From Burkholderia cepacia ATCC 25416 (GTDB taxonomy: Bacteria; Pseudomonadota; Gammaproteobacteria; Burkholderiales; Burkholderiaceae), in assembly GCF_001411495.1 (NCBI RefSeq), contig NZ_CP012981.1, forward strand, positions 3,286,001-3,350,000: a stretch of 64,000 nucleotides of DNA. The letters run 5' to 3'. The translations under genes were made by a program, and so were the position numbers. Shown here piece after piece: positions 30,205-40,314 of this stretch (position 1 is the stretch's first letter; the number at the start of each line of letters is the position of its first letter). The notes below the pieces were generated by a model. That model had not been told where the DNA came from and made no database searches. It saw only the letters and a program-made list of their open reading frames with translations.

Positions 30205-32073
30205 TCAGTGATCGGGCTTCGCCCACCAGGTCGACACGACCCAGCCCTCGGCCGAATAGTACAGCGGCAGCGTCTGCGGGTAGCCAAGCGTGCGCTTGTA
30301 CGCGATCCGGTGCGTCGTGCTGTACCACTGCGGGACCGCGTAGTAGCCATGCATCAGCACGCGGTCGAGCGCGTGCGTCGCGTCGAGCAATTCGTCGCGC
30401 GACTGCGCGGTGCCGAGTGCGTGCAGCAGCGTGTCGACGGCCGGCGACTTCAGCCCGATGAGGTTGTCGGAGCCCGGCTCGTCGGCGAACTTGCTGGCGT
30501 AGCGCGAGTATTGCTCGGCACCCGGCACCTGCACGCCCGGCAGGCGGATTGTCGTCATGTCGTAGTCGAACGCGTCGAGGCGCTTTTGCAGCAGCGCGAA
30601 ATCGGCCGTGCGAAAGCGTGCATCGATGCCGAGCTTCGCCAGATTGCGCTGATAGGCCGTCACGACACCTTCCATCGCGGCACCCGAATCGTCGAGGATC
30701 TCGAACGTGAACGGCTCGCCCTTCGCATTGCGCAGCGCGCCGTCGCGATAGGTCCAGCCGGCCTGCGCGAGCAGCGTGCGCGCCTTCAACAGGTTCGCGC
30801 GCAGCGAGCCCGGCGGATTCGTGTCCGGCTGCGTGACCATCGGCCCGAACACGGCCGGATCGAGCTGCGCGCGCAGCGGCTCCAGCAATTTCAGCTCGCC
30901 GGGGCCGGGCGTGCCGGTCGCCTGCAGGTCGGTGTCGGCGAAGTAGCTGTCCAGACGCGTGTAGGCGCTGTAGAACAGCTGGCGGTTCAGCCATTCGAAG
31001 TCGAACGCAAGGTCGAGCGCCTGGCGCACGCGCACGTCGCGAAACAGCGGCCGGCGCAGGTTCATGAAGAAGCCCTGCATGCCGGCGCCGTTGTGCTGGC
31101 GGAATTCGCGCTTGACGAGCTCGCCGCTGTCGAAACGCTTGCCGACGTCGCGGCGCGTCCAGTTGCGCGCGATGTACTCGACGAGCACATCGTATTCGCC
31201 GGCCTTGAACGCTTCGAGCCGCGCAACGCCATCGCCGTACAGCTTGTAGACGATCCGTTCGAAGTTGTTGGTGCCCACCCGCACCGGCAGGTTGGCCCCC
31301 CAGTACGCCGGGTTGCGCCGGTAAGTGATCGTCCGGCCATTGTCGTAGCGCTCGATCAGGTACGGGCCGCTGCCGATCGGCTGCTCGAACGCGAGCTGGT
31401 CGAACGGGATGCGCGAGCCGTCCGCGCGCAATCCCCACTTGCGCGAAAACACCGGCACGCCGCCGGCGATCAGCGGCAGTTCGCGATTCGCGCTGCGGAA
31501 CTCGAAACGTACGGTGGCGGGATCGACCACCACGGCCTTCGTGATTTCCGCGAAATACGCACCGAACTGCGGCGCGGCCAGCTTGCTCTTCAGCGTGTCG
31601 AACGAGAACTTGACGTCGTTGGCCGTGACCGGGTCGCCATTGGAAAAGCGCGCGCGCGGATTCAGGTGGAACGTGACCGAACGGCGATCCGGTGCGATGT
31701 CGATGTCGTCGGCGAGCAGCCCGTACGCGGACGCGGGCTCGTCCGAGCTGCCGGTCGCGAGGCTCTCGAACAGCATGTCGATGCCCGGCGCGGGATTGCC
31801 GCGCATCGTAAACGGGTTGAACTTGTCGAACGAGGTCAACCGGTTCGGGTTCGCGAGCACGAGCGTGCCGCCCTTCGGCGCGTCGGGGTTGACGTAGTCG
31901 AAATGCCTGAAGCCCGGCGGATACTTCGGCTCGCCGTACTGCGCAATGGCGTAGGCCGCGTGCGCGGCGGTCGCGGCCAGCGCCGCCTGCAACACGAACA
32001 CCGCGGCCGTGCGGCCGGCAACCCGTACGGCACGGCGGACACGCGCGGCGGCCCGGGGCGAACCCTTCGTCAT
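30205..32073 (-). CDS. yejA: Extracellular solute-binding protein YejA
   Basis: A 622-residue periplasmic oligopeptide-binding protein (SBP family 5). A signal peptide covers about the first 37 residues (Arg-rich, then AAVFVLQAALAATAAHA). The mature protein starts near AYAIAQYGEPKYPPGF and contains family motifs such as HFDYVNPDAPKGGTL and QPIGSGPYLIERYDNGRTI. It captures peptides for the YejBEF translocator. I use the ATG at 32073 because it begins directly at the signal peptide; an in-frame ATG at 32124 would add 17 residues. It is the first gene of yejABEF. Confidence 0.93.
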   Translation of the reverse strand: MTKGSPRAAARVRRAVRVAGRTAAVFVLQAALAATAAHAAYAIAQYGEPKYPPGFRHFDYVNPDAPKGGTLVLANPNRLTSFDKFNPFTMRGNPAPGIDMLFESLATGSSDEPASAYGLLADDIDIAPDRRSVTFHLNPRARFSNGDPVTANDVKFSFDTLKSKLAAPQFGAYFAEITKAVVVDPATVRFEFRSANRELPLIAGGVPVFSRKWGLRADGSRIPFDQLAFEQPIGSGPYLIERYDNGRTITYRRNPAYWGANLPVRVGTNNFERIVYKLYGDGVARLEAFKAGEYDVLVEYIARNWTRRDVGKRFDSGELVKREFRQHNGAGMQGFFMNLRRPLFRDVRVRQALDLAFDFEWLNRQLFYSAYTRLDSYFADTDLQATGTPGPGELKLLEPLRAQLDPAVFGPMVTQPDTNPPGSLRANLLKARTLLAQAGWTYRDGALRNAKGEPFTFEILDDSGAAMEGVVTAYQRNLAKLGIDARFRTADFALLQKRLDAFDYDMTTIRLPGVQVPGAEQYSRYASKFADEPGSDNLIGLKSPAVDTLLHALGTAQSRDELLDATHALDRVLMHGYYAVPQWYSTTHRIAYKRTLGYPQTLPLYYSAEGWVVSTWWAKPDH

Positions 32074-32137
32074 AGAGGCCCTGTCGGTCGAATGAGGGTA
32101 GTAACGAGGGACGATTCTACCCATTCAATCCGTCGGG

Positions 32138-32166
32138 CCAAAAGAAAACCGCCATGCAGGCGGTTT
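32138..32166 (-). terminator. Terminator after the proline-rich protein gene
   Basis: Minus-strand 8-bp stem AAACCGCC/GGCGGTTT with a 5-base loop, then TTCTTTT. It lies between the end of the proline-rich gene and the start of yejA. Confidence 0.85.
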
Positions 32167-32212
32167 CCTCATCAGCGAACGTTGCGCGCACATCACGCGT
32201 GCGCCCTGCCGA

Positions 32213-32578
32213 TCAACGCCAGCCGTTGTGGCGACCGTTGTCCCAATGGCCGTGACCGCGATCCCAGCCGGGGCGGCCGCCGTGACGGTGGTACCACTCG
32301 TCGCGACCCCAGTAGCGACGGCCGTCCCAGTAGCGGTCGCCATGCCAGCCGATCACGATAGCGGGCGCCGGTGCGTAGACGGGTGCCGGCGCATAGACCG
32401 GCGCAGGCTGATAGACGACCGGCGGAGGCGGCGGCGGCGCATACACAGGTGCGGGCGCGACGTAGACCGGTGCCGGAACGCCGAGATTGATCCCGACATT
32501 GACTCCCGCCATTGCTGCGCCCGACACGAGCAAGGCCGTCATACCGGTCAAGAGCGAGGCAATACGCAAGGTCTTCAT
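32213..32578 (-). CDS. Proline-rich exported protein of unknown function
   Basis: A 121-residue protein. A signal peptide (MKTLRIASLLTGMTALLVSGAAMA) precedes a proline-rich mid-section built from PAPVYAPAP-type repeats (about residues 36-75). The C-terminal tail is rich in Trp, Arg, His, Gly and Asp (RYWDGRRYWGRDEWYHRHGG). The overall build resembles small periplasmic or outer-membrane-associated proteins common in Burkholderia, with a YXXD/WXXR-type tail. AGAGGA lies at the right distance from the ATG at 32578. No catalytic motif is seen and I do not assign a function. Confidence 0.75.
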   Translation of the reverse strand: MKTLRIASLLTGMTALLVSGAAMAGVNVGINLGVPAPVYVAPAPVYAPPPPPPVVYQPAPVYAPAPVYAPAPAIVIGWHGDRYWDGRRYWGRDEWYHRHGGRPGWDRGHGHWDNGRHNGWR

Positions 32579-32848
32579 GGATTCCTCTTTGGGGGTTGTT
32601 TGATGTGTGATTCGACTATAACGGCAAGCGTTGCCACCGCATATTTCAAGTTTGTAAGAACTGATGCGCGGCATCGCAAGGGCAAGCTTGCGCTAACGTC
32701 TTGTAACAATCGACGGCCCGTCGGAGGCGCCCAGGCTCCCTTCCGCCTTTGCCGATCGGCGTTCGCACCGGCAGTGCGGACGCGCCGAATCATACAGTCG
32801 ATGCCCCCGGTACCGCCCTCGCGGGCCGCAGCGCCCTTCTCGCGGACG

Positions 32849-32876
32849 AAAAAAAAGCGGCACCTTCGTGCCGCTT
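32849..32876 (-). terminator. Terminator of the cyo operon
   Basis: Minus-strand 9-bp perfect stem AAGCGGCAC/GTGCCGCTT, tetraloop GAAG, then eight T residues. It lies about 32 bases beyond the cyoD stop. Confidence 0.95.
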
Positions 32877-32907
32877 CTCCGGTCGACGCATCGCGCCGCG
32901 ATGCCGC

Positions 32908-33240
32908 TCAGCGCGACATCATGTTCATGCTGACGTTGTGCATCACCCACAGCGTGCCGACGATCAGGATCGCCGCGGTCAGCACCGTGTAGCTGAACGC
33001 CATCACGTTCCAGCGCTGGCCCGACGAGCCGTTCATGTGCAGGAAGTACACGAGGTGCACGACGATCTGCACGAACGCGAGCACGGCAAGCGCGATCAGC
33101 GACGCGTGCGGCGACAGCACGCCGCCCATCACGAGGCCGAACGACGCGGCCGTGAGCAGCACCGACAGGATGAAGCCGGCGACATAGCCGCCGACACTGC
33201 CGTGCCCTTCTTCGAGTTGAGACGAATGCGAATGGGCCAT
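32908..33240 (-). CDS. cyoD: Cytochrome bo3 ubiquinol oxidase subunit IV
   Basis: A 110-residue membrane protein with three hydrophobic segments and the COX4-pro motif LAVLAFVQIVVHLVYFLHMNGSS, as in CyoD. It assists assembly of the bo3 oxidase. Its ATG follows the cyoC stop with no gap. No cyoE (heme O synthase) follows; a strong terminator comes first. Confidence 0.94.
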   Translation of the reverse strand: MAHSHSSQLEEGHGSVGGYVAGFILSVLLTAASFGLVMGGVLSPHASLIALAVLAFVQIVVHLVYFLHMNGSSGQRWNVMAFSYTVLTAAILIVGTLWVMHNVSMNMMSR

Positions 33241-33849
33241 TTAGATCACGCTCGCGAGATAAACAAAGGAAAACACGCAGATCCACACGATGTCGAGGAA
33301 GTGCCAGAAGAGGCTCAGGCACGTCAGGCGTCGCAGGTCGCGATCGGTCAGGTCGCCGCCGCGAAACACGATCTGCCCGGCGAGCACGATCATCCACAGC
33401 AACCCGGCCGTCACGTGCAGCCCGTGCGTGCCGACCAGCGTGAAAAACGCCGACAGGAACGCGCTGCGCTGCGGGCCCGCGCCTTCCGCGATCAGGTGCG
33501 AGAACTCGCGGAGTTCCATCACGAGAAACGCCGCGCCGAGCACGAACGTCACCGCGAGCCATGCGAGCAGCGCGCCCCGCCGCTGCTTGTACGCGGCGAG
33601 CATCGCGAAACCGTACGTGATGCTCGACAGCAGCAGCGCGGCGGTTTCCACCGCGACGCCCGGAATGTCGAACAGGTCTTTCGCGGTCGGCCCGCCCGCA
33701 TACTGCTGGCCGAGCACCGCGAACGTCGCGAACAGCGCGGCAAAGATCACGCAGTCGGTCATCAGATACAACCAGAACCCGAACACCGAATGCGACGGCG
33801 GATGGTCGTCGTGCTCGAGCAGGGTCGCGCTCAAGGTTTTCTGCAACAT
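33241..33849 (-). CDS. cyoC: Cytochrome bo3 ubiquinol oxidase subunit III
   Basis: A 202-residue membrane protein with five hydrophobic segments and the subunit III signature ([20 protein letters not shown] and [13 protein letters not shown]...[18 protein letters not shown]). Its ATG shares a base with the cyoB stop, so translation is coupled. Confidence 0.95.
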   Translation of the reverse strand: MLQKTLSATLLEHDDHPPSHSVFGFWLYLMTDCVIFAALFATFAVLGQQYAGGPTAKDLFDIPGVAVETAALLLSSITYGFAMLAAYKQRRGALLAWLAVTFVLGAAFLVMELREFSHLIAEGAGPQRSAFLSAFFTLVGTHGLHVTAGLLWMIVLAGQIVFRGGDLTDRDLRRLTCLSLFWHFLDIVWICVFSFVYLASVI

Positions 33850-35855
33850 CAGTTGGCCTCCAGTTCCACGTCGTCGACGCGCGCGGCCACGCGCTGCGTC
33901 GGCTGCTTGTCTTCGGTCTTGCGCACCGTCGACGCAGGGATGTAATAACCGTCGTTATCGCGCGAGCTGTAGATCACGAGCGTCGCGACGATCCCGACGA
34001 GCCCGCCGATCGCCATCCACCAGATGTGCCACACCAGCGCGAAGCCGAGCACCAGGCTGAAGATCGCCACCACGAGGCCCGCGCAGGTATTCGACGGCAT
34101 GTGGATGTCGCGGAACGACGCCGGGTTCGGCCGGCCTTCGCCGCGTGCCTTCATGTCCGCATACGCGTCGAGCGTGCGCACCTGCGGGATCACCGCGAAG
34201 TTGTAGTCGGCCGGCGGCGACGAGGTCGCCCACTCCAGCGTGCGGCCGCCCCACGGATCGCCCGTCGTGTCGCGGTATGCCGGCAGGTTGCGGTTGCGGA
34301 TGCTGACCACCAGTTGCAGCAACTGGCACGCAATGCCGACCGCGATCAGCACGGCGCCGAATGCGGCGACCAGCAGCCACGGATGCCAGGCGGGGTTGTC
34401 GTAGTGGTTGAGCCGGCGCGTCATGCCCATGAAGCCGAGCACGTAGAGCGGCACGAACGCGACGTAGAAGCCGACCTGCCAGAACCAGAACGCAGCCTTG
34501 CCGAGCTTCTCGTTCAGCTTGAAGCCGAACGCCTTCGGGAACCAGTAGTTGAAGCCCGCGAGATAACCGAACAGCACGCCGCCGATGATCACGTTGTGGA
34601 AGTGCGCGATCAGGAACAGGCTGTTGTGCAGCACGAAGTCCGCACCCGGAATCGCCATCATCACGCCGGTCATGCCGCCGATTGTGAACGTGACCATGAA
34701 ACCGATCGTCCACAGCACGGGCGTCGTGAATTCGATCCGGCCGCGGTACATCGTGAACAGCCAGTTGAACACCTTCACGCCGGTCGGGATCGCGATGATC
34801 ATCGTCATGATGCCGAAGAACGCGTTCACGTTCGCACCCGAGCCCATCGTGAAGAAGTGGTGCAGCCACACGAGGAACGACAGCACCATGATCGCGCAGG
34901 TCGCGTACACCATCGTCTTGTAGCCGAACAGCGGCTTCTTCGCGAACGTCGCGATGACTTCCGAGAAGATCCCGAACGCCGGCAGGATCAGGATGTACAC
35001 CTCCGGATGGCCCCACGCCCAGATCAGGTTCAGGTACAGCATCGCGTTGCCGCCGGCTTCGTTCGTGAAGAAGTGCATGCCGAGGTAACGGTCGAGGCCG
35101 AGCAGCGCGAGCGTCGCGGTCAGGATCGGGAACGACGCCATGATCAGCACGTTCGTGCAGAGCGCGGTCCACGTGAACACCGGCATCTTCATCAGCGTCA
35201 TGCCCGGCGCGCGCATCTTGATGATCGTCACGAAGAAGTTCACGCCGGTCAGCAGCGTGCCGACGCCCGATATCTGCAGCGCCCACAGGTAGTAATCGAC
35301 CCCTACCCCCGGACTGAACTGCAGCTCCGACAGCGGCGGATACGCGAGCCAGCCCGTCTGCGCGAATTCGCCGATCACGAGCGATACGTTGATCAGGATC
35401 GCACTGACGGCCGTCATCCAGAAGGAGAGCGAGTTGATGAACGGGAATGCGACGTCGCGCGCGCCGATCTGCAGCGGCACGACCAGGTTCATCAGGCCGA
35501 CCATGAACACCATCGCCATGAAGAAGATCATGATCACGCCGTGTGCCGTGAAGACCTGGTCATAGTGGTGCGGCGGCAGGTAGCCGGGCCCGTTGTACGA
35601 GAGCGCGAGCTGCATGCGCATCATGATCGCGTCGGCGAAGCCACGCAGCAGCATGATCAGCGCGACGATGATGTACATCACGCCGAGTCTCTTGTGGTCG
35701 ACCGTGGTCAGCCATTCCGTCCACAGCCATTTCCACCGGCCGGTGATCGTCAGCGCGGCGAGAATGCCCAGCACGACCAGCCCCATGAAGGCGCCTGCCC
35801 CCATGATGATGGGCTGATCGAACGGGATCGCCGAAAGTGTGAGTTTGCCGAACAT
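33849..35855 (-). CDS. cyoB: Cytochrome bo3 ubiquinol oxidase subunit I
   Basis: A 668-residue catalytic subunit with about 15 membrane segments. The heme-copper core is intact: the low-spin heme histidine in [27 protein letters not shown] with the CuB histidine cross-linked to tyrosine and its proton-channel Glu, the HHFFTMGSG CuB histidine pair, and the late [12 protein letters not shown] heme ligands. It reduces O2 to water with quinol electrons and pumps protons. It begins 3 bases after the cyoA stop. Confidence 0.97.
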   Translation of the reverse strand: MFGKLTLSAIPFDQPIIMGAGAFMGLVVLGILAALTITGRWKWLWTEWLTTVDHKRLGVMYIIVALIMLLRGFADAIMMRMQLALSYNGPGYLPPHHYDQVFTAHGVIMIFFMAMVFMVGLMNLVVPLQIGARDVAFPFINSLSFWMTAVSAILINVSLVIGEFAQTGWLAYPPLSELQFSPGVGVDYYLWALQISGVGTLLTGVNFFVTIIKMRAPGMTLMKMPVFTWTALCTNVLIMASFPILTATLALLGLDRYLGMHFFTNEAGGNAMLYLNLIWAWGHPEVYILILPAFGIFSEVIATFAKKPLFGYKTMVYATCAIMVLSFLVWLHHFFTMGSGANVNAFFGIMTMIIAIPTGVKVFNWLFTMYRGRIEFTTPVLWTIGFMVTFTIGGMTGVMMAIPGADFVLHNSLFLIAHFHNVIIGGVLFGYLAGFNYWFPKAFGFKLNEKLGKAAFWFWQVGFYVAFVPLYVLGFMGMTRRLNHYDNPAWHPWLLVAAFGAVLIAVGIACQLLQLVVSIRNRNLPAYRDTTGDPWGGRTLEWATSSPPADYNFAVIPQVRTLDAYADMKARGEGRPNPASFRDIHMPSNTCAGLVVAIFSLVLGFALVWHIWWMAIGGLVGIVATLVIYSSRDNDGYYIPASTVRKTEDKQPTQRVAARVDDVELEAN

Positions 35856-35858
35856 GCG

Positions 35859-36746
35859 TTACCCCTTCGTGCCGCAGGCGGCGTCCTTCAGGTCGAGGAC
35901 GTGGCCATCGTTGTATTTCGCGATGATGTTGTGGAAGAGCCGCGGATCGACCGACGAGAAGTAGCGCACCGGCGCCTTCTCGCTCGGCTGGGCGACGGTA
36001 CCGTACACGGTCGCGTCGAGACGGTCGGGCGAGGCCTTCACCTTCTGCACCCATGCATCGAACTGTTCGCGCGGCTCGGCGAGCGTGCGGAACTTCATGT
36101 CGGAGAAGCCGCGGCCGCTGAAGTTGGCGGACGTGCCCGCGTAGTTGCCGGGCTCGTCTGCGATCAGGTGCAGGCGCGTCTGCATGCCGGCCATCGCGTA
36201 GACCTGGCCGCCGAGCTGCGGGATGAAGAACGAGTTCATCACCGAATCCGACGTGATGCGGAAGTTCACCGGCGTGCCGACCGGAATCGCGAGCTGGTTC
36301 ACCGACGCGATGCCGAGTTCCGGATAGATGAACAGCCACTTCCAGTCGAGCGCGACGACCTCGACGTCGATCGGCTTCACCGACGACTCGAGCGGCTTGT
36401 ACGGGTCGAGCTCGTGCGTGGTCTTCCACGTGAGCACGCCGAGGAACAGGATGATCAGCGTCGGCACCGTCCAGATCACGACCTCGATCGCGGTCGAGTG
36501 CGACCAGTTCGGCGCGTAGGTGGCATTGCGGTTCGATGCGCGGTAACGCCACGCGAACCACAGCGTGAGCAGGATCACCGGCACGACGACGACCAGCATC
36601 GCCCAGGTGGACGTCGCGATCAGCGCCTTTTCGGCAGCCCCCACGCTTCCTTTCGGATTTAGCACATCTAAATTACAGCCTGACAGGCTCAGGGCCGCGC
36701 CGATCGACATCAGCGCCACCCCGCCTTTTGAAGCTCTTCTTTTCAT
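35859..36746 (-). CDS. cyoA: Cytochrome bo3 ubiquinol oxidase subunit II
   Basis: A 295-residue subunit II. A signal peptide ends at the lipobox LSGC, so it is lipid-anchored as in E. coli. A second membrane segment ([17 protein letters not shown]) precedes the periplasmic cupredoxin domain ([26 protein letters not shown]). The CuA cysteines are absent, as expected for a quinol oxidase. A GTG immediately before the ATG could also initiate. First gene of cyoABCD. Confidence 0.95.
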   Translation of the reverse strand: MKRRASKGGVALMSIGAALSLSGCNLDVLNPKGSVGAAEKALIATSTWAMLVVVVPVILLTLWFAWRYRASNRNATYAPNWSHSTAIEVVIWTVPTLIILFLGVLTWKTTHELDPYKPLESSVKPIDVEVVALDWKWLFIYPELGIASVNQLAIPVGTPVNFRITSDSVMNSFFIPQLGGQVYAMAGMQTRLHLIADEPGNYAGTSANFSGRGFSDMKFRTLAEPREQFDAWVQKVKASPDRLDATVYGTVAQPSEKAPVRYFSSVDPRLFHNIIAKYNDGHVLDLKDAACGTKG

Positions 36747-37016
36747 CACACCGCCCGAGGGTCATTGAATCCGTTTGCGTATGCCCGATGCGCATTCGAT
36801 CCACGAAAGTGGCCGAATCATACGTCGCGCGAGTGCGATGAAGAACCAGCTAATGCGGAAAATCATCATTGCAGAATCTGTTGTGAGACACATTGTCGCG
36901 GGGCAATTTCACGCAGCCGCAAGCGGGCCCGGCGCTACCTGCGCCGGACCGCGATCGATGTGTACGCAACGGCCGCACCGCCGCGCGATGAGCCCCGTTC
37001 GCGCGACGTGCCGCGA

Positions 37017-38546
37017 TCAGCCGTGCGTCGATGCCATGTACGACGGCTGCGGCTGCGCAGGGCCGTCCCCTGCCGGCAGCTTCGAATGGCTCGCGTCTTC
37101 GATCAGCCTTCCGACGGTCGGATCGATCGCGTCGGTGAACGGCTTCGGATCGATGCCGACCGCCAGCACGACCAGTGCGAGCGACGCGAACATCACGATC
37201 TCGCGACGGTTCAGGTCGGCGAGCTTTGCGATCCGCTGGCTCGCGACCTTGCCGAACACGACGCGCTTGAGCATCCACAGCGTGTACGACGCGCTGAGGA
37301 TCAGCGTCAGTGCCGCGATCGCGCCGATCCAGAAGTTGAAGCGGATCGCGCCCATGATGACCATGAACTCGCCGACGAAGCCCGACGTGCCCGGCAGGCC
37401 GACGTTGGCCATCGCGAACAGCACCGTGAAGGTCGCGAAACGCGGCATCACGCCCGCGACGCCGCCGTACGAGGCAATCTCGCGCTGCTTCGTGCGGTCG
37501 ACGAGCACGTTCACGCACAACAGCATCGCGCCCGCGACGAAGCCGTACGACACGAGCTGCACGATCGCACCTTCGACGCCGATCCGGTTGAACAGGAACA
37601 GCCCGAGCGTGACGATCCCCATGTGCGCGACCGTCGAATACGCGAGCAGCTTGCCGAGATCGGTCTGGGCGAGCGCGATCAGGCTCGCATAGACGATCGC
37701 GAACAGCGACAGCGCGATCACGGCCGGCGCGAAGAAGTGGCTCGCGTCGGGTGTCACCGGCAGCGCGAAGCGCAGGAACCCGTAGCCGCCGAGCTTGAGC
37801 ATCGCGAGCATCAGCGCCGCGCCCGTCGGGCCGTCGGTATAGACGTCGCTCAGCCACGTGTGGACCGGCCACATCGGCACCTTGACCGCGAAGGCGGCGA
37901 AGAAGCCGAGGAATACCAGCAACTGCGGCGCGAAGCCGAGCTGCAGCGTGCGCCACACGGCCATGTCGAACGTGTGCGACTGCGCGTACAGGTACAGCAT
38001 CGCCATCAGCAGCAACAGCGAGCCGGCGAACGAGATAAAGAAGAACTTCACGGCCGCGTACACGCGGCGCTCGCGCCCCCATGTGCCGATCAGCAGGTAA
38101 AGCGGGATCAGCGTCGCCTCGAAGAAGATGAAGAACAGCAGCCCGTCCTGTGCGACGAACACGCCGACCATCAGCCCCGACAGGATCAGGAACGACGCGT
38201 AGTACTGCGCGACGCGCACCGTGACCGACTCCCACGACGCCACGACCACCACGAGCGTCGTGAACGCGGTCAGCACGACGAGCCACAGCGACGCGCCGTC
38301 GATGCCGACCCGCCATCCGGAATTGAATGCCGCCAGCCAGTTGCGGCTCTCGACGAACTGCATCGCGGCCGAGTGTGCATCGAAACCGGCGACCAGCGGA
38401 ACGACGGCCGCAAGCCCCACCAGCGCGCCGACGAGCGCGATCAGCCGCGTTCGACGTGGATGATGGTCGGAACCGGCGCGCAACAGGCACGCGCCGAACA
38501 GGATCGGAGCCCAGATGGCCAGGCTCAGGAAGGGGAAATCATGCAT
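37017..38546 (-). CDS. Orphan NuoM-type proton-translocating antiporter subunit
   Basis: A 509-residue membrane protein of the proton-conducting antiporter family, most like NuoM of complex I. It starts MHDFPFLSLAIWAPILFGACLL, and carries the key acidic and lysine residues in FFIFFEATLIPLYLLIG and FAVKVPMWPVHTWLSDVYTDGPTGAALML; LGKLLAYSTVAHMG and GLPGTSGFVGEF are also present. No other nuo gene is in the window, so it is separate from a normal 14-gene nuo operon. It lies 270 bases upstream of cyoA on the same strand and could be cotranscribed. It may be a stand-alone antiporter or part of a small respiratory or carbon-handling complex; I cannot decide. Confidence 0.85.
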   Translation of the reverse strand: MHDFPFLSLAIWAPILFGACLLRAGSDHHPRRTRLIALVGALVGLAAVVPLVAGFDAHSAAMQFVESRNWLAAFNSGWRVGIDGASLWLVVLTAFTTLVVVVASWESVTVRVAQYYASFLILSGLMVGVFVAQDGLLFFIFFEATLIPLYLLIGTWGRERRVYAAVKFFFISFAGSLLLLMAMLYLYAQSHTFDMAVWRTLQLGFAPQLLVFLGFFAAFAVKVPMWPVHTWLSDVYTDGPTGAALMLAMLKLGGYGFLRFALPVTPDASHFFAPAVIALSLFAIVYASLIALAQTDLGKLLAYSTVAHMGIVTLGLFLFNRIGVEGAIVQLVSYGFVAGAMLLCVNVLVDRTKQREIASYGGVAGVMPRFATFTVLFAMANVGLPGTSGFVGEFMVIMGAIRFNFWIGAIAALTLILSASYTLWMLKRVVFGKVASQRIAKLADLNRREIVMFASLALVVLAVGIDPKPFTDAIDPTVGRLIEDASHSKLPAGDGPAQPQPSYMASTHG

Positions 38547-39128
38547 GTCAACAGGGCCTTGATGAAGTCGCGCACTGCATCGGAGACAGGCGAGACGAAA
38601 GGAACGAAATCAAATCGACAGAAAGATTTCGTGAATCGCCAATGTTGGCAAAATGTAAAGCGGCATCACGGGAAAGCTTGACGCCGCTCAAACGCGATCG
38701 GGTTAACCAGCATAAGGCGATTGATTATTTTCTGCATCGCAGCAGAGCATCGATTTTCACAACCCGCCTTATCTTGCTGATTTTTATGAGTAATTTTTTG
38801 TATTGATCGATCAGACAGATTGCAAAAATCGACGCATCGCCGCATTTTTGACATCCGCCTGCCATTCCGGAGGGTCGGAACGAGCTGATTGGCACCAGAC
38901 AAGACGGCGAGAATGCAGCGCTGATTTCTTACAGATTAACTTTCATTTTTATTTCATTTCGTCTTGCTCGACGCGGATCGCGTGAATGGCCGCGCCGCCC
39001 ACCCTCCACGCTCCCGTGGGGCGGACTAGAAACAGCAAGCCGATACCCATCAACGTGCTTTACGTAATCACCTTTCCGCTCGGCAAGGAGCCGGAGCAAT
39101 TTGCGACGCCAACCGCTGTCAGGCGCCG
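38547..39128. other. AT-richer intergenic region with no recognised gene
   Basis: About 580 bases with markedly lower GC than the surroundings, especially 38690-38960. Short open frames exist on both strands but none has a convincing start or composition. It probably contains the promoter of the NuoM-type gene and marks the left edge of a lower-GC accessory stretch. Confidence 0.5.
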
Positions 39129-39518
39129 ATGGTCGGCGTGATGATGGTTGCCAAGCGCGCAGAATGCGCCGCAGAAACTGCAACCGCAGCGAAAGCGGCG
39201 AACGCCAATAGCGACGCTGCCCGTGAAAATACGATCGCAGACCATCGCGCATCCACTGCTGCTCAGCGGGCGCGCACCGCGAAAGATCGTGGGATGGACG
39301 CGAATCAGGCGAGCGAATCCGCGCAACAGAAGCTGCCGAACGTGTCCGCATCCTGCCCGGACACCAGGCTGATCGAGCAAACGCCGGTGGACTTCAATTC
39401 GCCGGTCTGCAAGCGCACGATCATCTTCGCTGGCAAACAGTGTGGTTACGCCGCGTCGTACCGGCCTGCGGACCATGATGTGCAAATCACGTTCGATTCG
39501 AGCGAAATCGACGGTTGA
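39129..39518 (+). CDS. Doubtful small protein, unrecognised
   Basis: An open frame of 129 residues without a good ribosome site. The N-terminal half is Ala-rich and could be a frame artefact, but the C-terminal half (from about LPNVSASCPDTRLIEQTPVD) has a composition more like a real protein, with three cysteines and a final DVQITFDSSEIDG. A longer frame on the opposite strand looks like a shadow. I list it as possible only. Confidence 0.3.
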   Translation: MVGVMMVAKRAECAAETATAAKAANANSDAARENTIADHRASTAAQRARTAKDRGMDANQASESAQQKLPNVSASCPDTRLIEQTPVDFNSPVCKRTIIFAGKQCGYAASYRPADHDVQITFDSSEIDG

Positions 39519-39915
39519 ACCGAAGCGCGGCCCGAACAACCGGTCGCGCAACATCCGGGCTGTCGAAGTAAATATGGGGTCGCTTGCGCCAGCCGCCACC
39601 ACAGCGGGCGGATGCGCACCCGCTACCTGCATGGCGCGTGTGTATTTTCGGTGCGCGCAGTGAATATTCCAACGCGCGGGTCATCCACCATCGCGGCAGG
39701 CTGTCGCGCCCTCACCTTACGCATCGCAGATGTACATTCTTGACGCGGGCCGCGAATATTTCATGCTGCGCGAGTACGCAACCGCGCGATACACATGACG
39801 ACTGGCACGCCAAGCAGGCCAGCGCCCACAACATGCCGACGACGAAACCGTGACGTGTCGCCGCGGATCGATGCGATAGCCGAGGTATCGGAATCTCTCC
39901 CACCACCTCCAGCGC
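39519..39915. other. Intergenic stretch without a recognised gene
   Basis: About 400 bases between the doubtful small frame and the GlcG-like gene. Both strands have short frames with implausible composition. I see no tRNA, repeat or strong hairpin. Confidence 0.5.
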
Positions 39916-40314
39916 TCAGGCAATCGCAGCACGAGCAAGTACCGCATCTTGCTCGGGTGTACCGCCGGACACGCCGAGGGCGCCGATCAGTTGGCCATCG
40001 CCATCCAAGAGAGGCACTCCTCCTCCCATCAGCAACAGCCCGCCTGCATGGATGTGGTCGAAGTGTGGAACTGGCTGGCCCGCCTGCCACGGGACATTGA
40101 GCGCTTCGCTCGGCGCCCGGAACATCACCGAAGCCCGGGCCTTTGCAATCGACAGTTCATTCGACGCAAGCCATGCCCCGTCCATCCGCGAGAAAGTGAC
40201 CAGGTGCGCACCCGCATCCAGAATTGCAAACACGGCATTGAGTCCCGCGTCCTGGGCTGCGGCACGCCCTTGGGCCACGATCCGATCCGCCCGCTCCAAC
40301 GTGAGCTCAGGCAT
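39916..40314 (-). CDS. GlcG/HbpS family protein (DUF336)
   Basis: A 132-residue heme-degrading-domain protein of the GlcG/HbpS type: PELTLERADRIVAQGRAAAQDAGL at the start, AILDAGAHLVTFSRMDGA, and the Gly-rich HAGGLLLMGGGVPLLDGDGQLIGALGVSGGTPEQD. Family members bind small aromatic ligands or heme and often sit next to oxidoreductases as accessory proteins. Its ATG overlaps the end of the upstream SDR gene by 8 bases, so the two are coupled. Confidence 0.88.
   Translation of the reverse strand: MPELTLERADRIVAQGRAAAQDAGLNAVFAILDAGAHLVTFSRMDGAWLASNELSIAKARASVMFRAPSEALNVPWQAGQPVPHFDHIHAGGLLLMGGGVPLLDGDGQLIGALGVSGGTPEQDAVLARAAIA

Noticed and set aside
34026..36662. 878-codon plus-strand open frame across cyoB and cyoA
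   Set aside because: Antisense shadow with extreme Arg/His/Glu content; the cyo genes on the other strand are unambiguous.
38929..39351. 140-codon minus-strand open frame in the AT-rich interval
   Set aside because: Arg-rich frame-shadow composition and no plausible start context.
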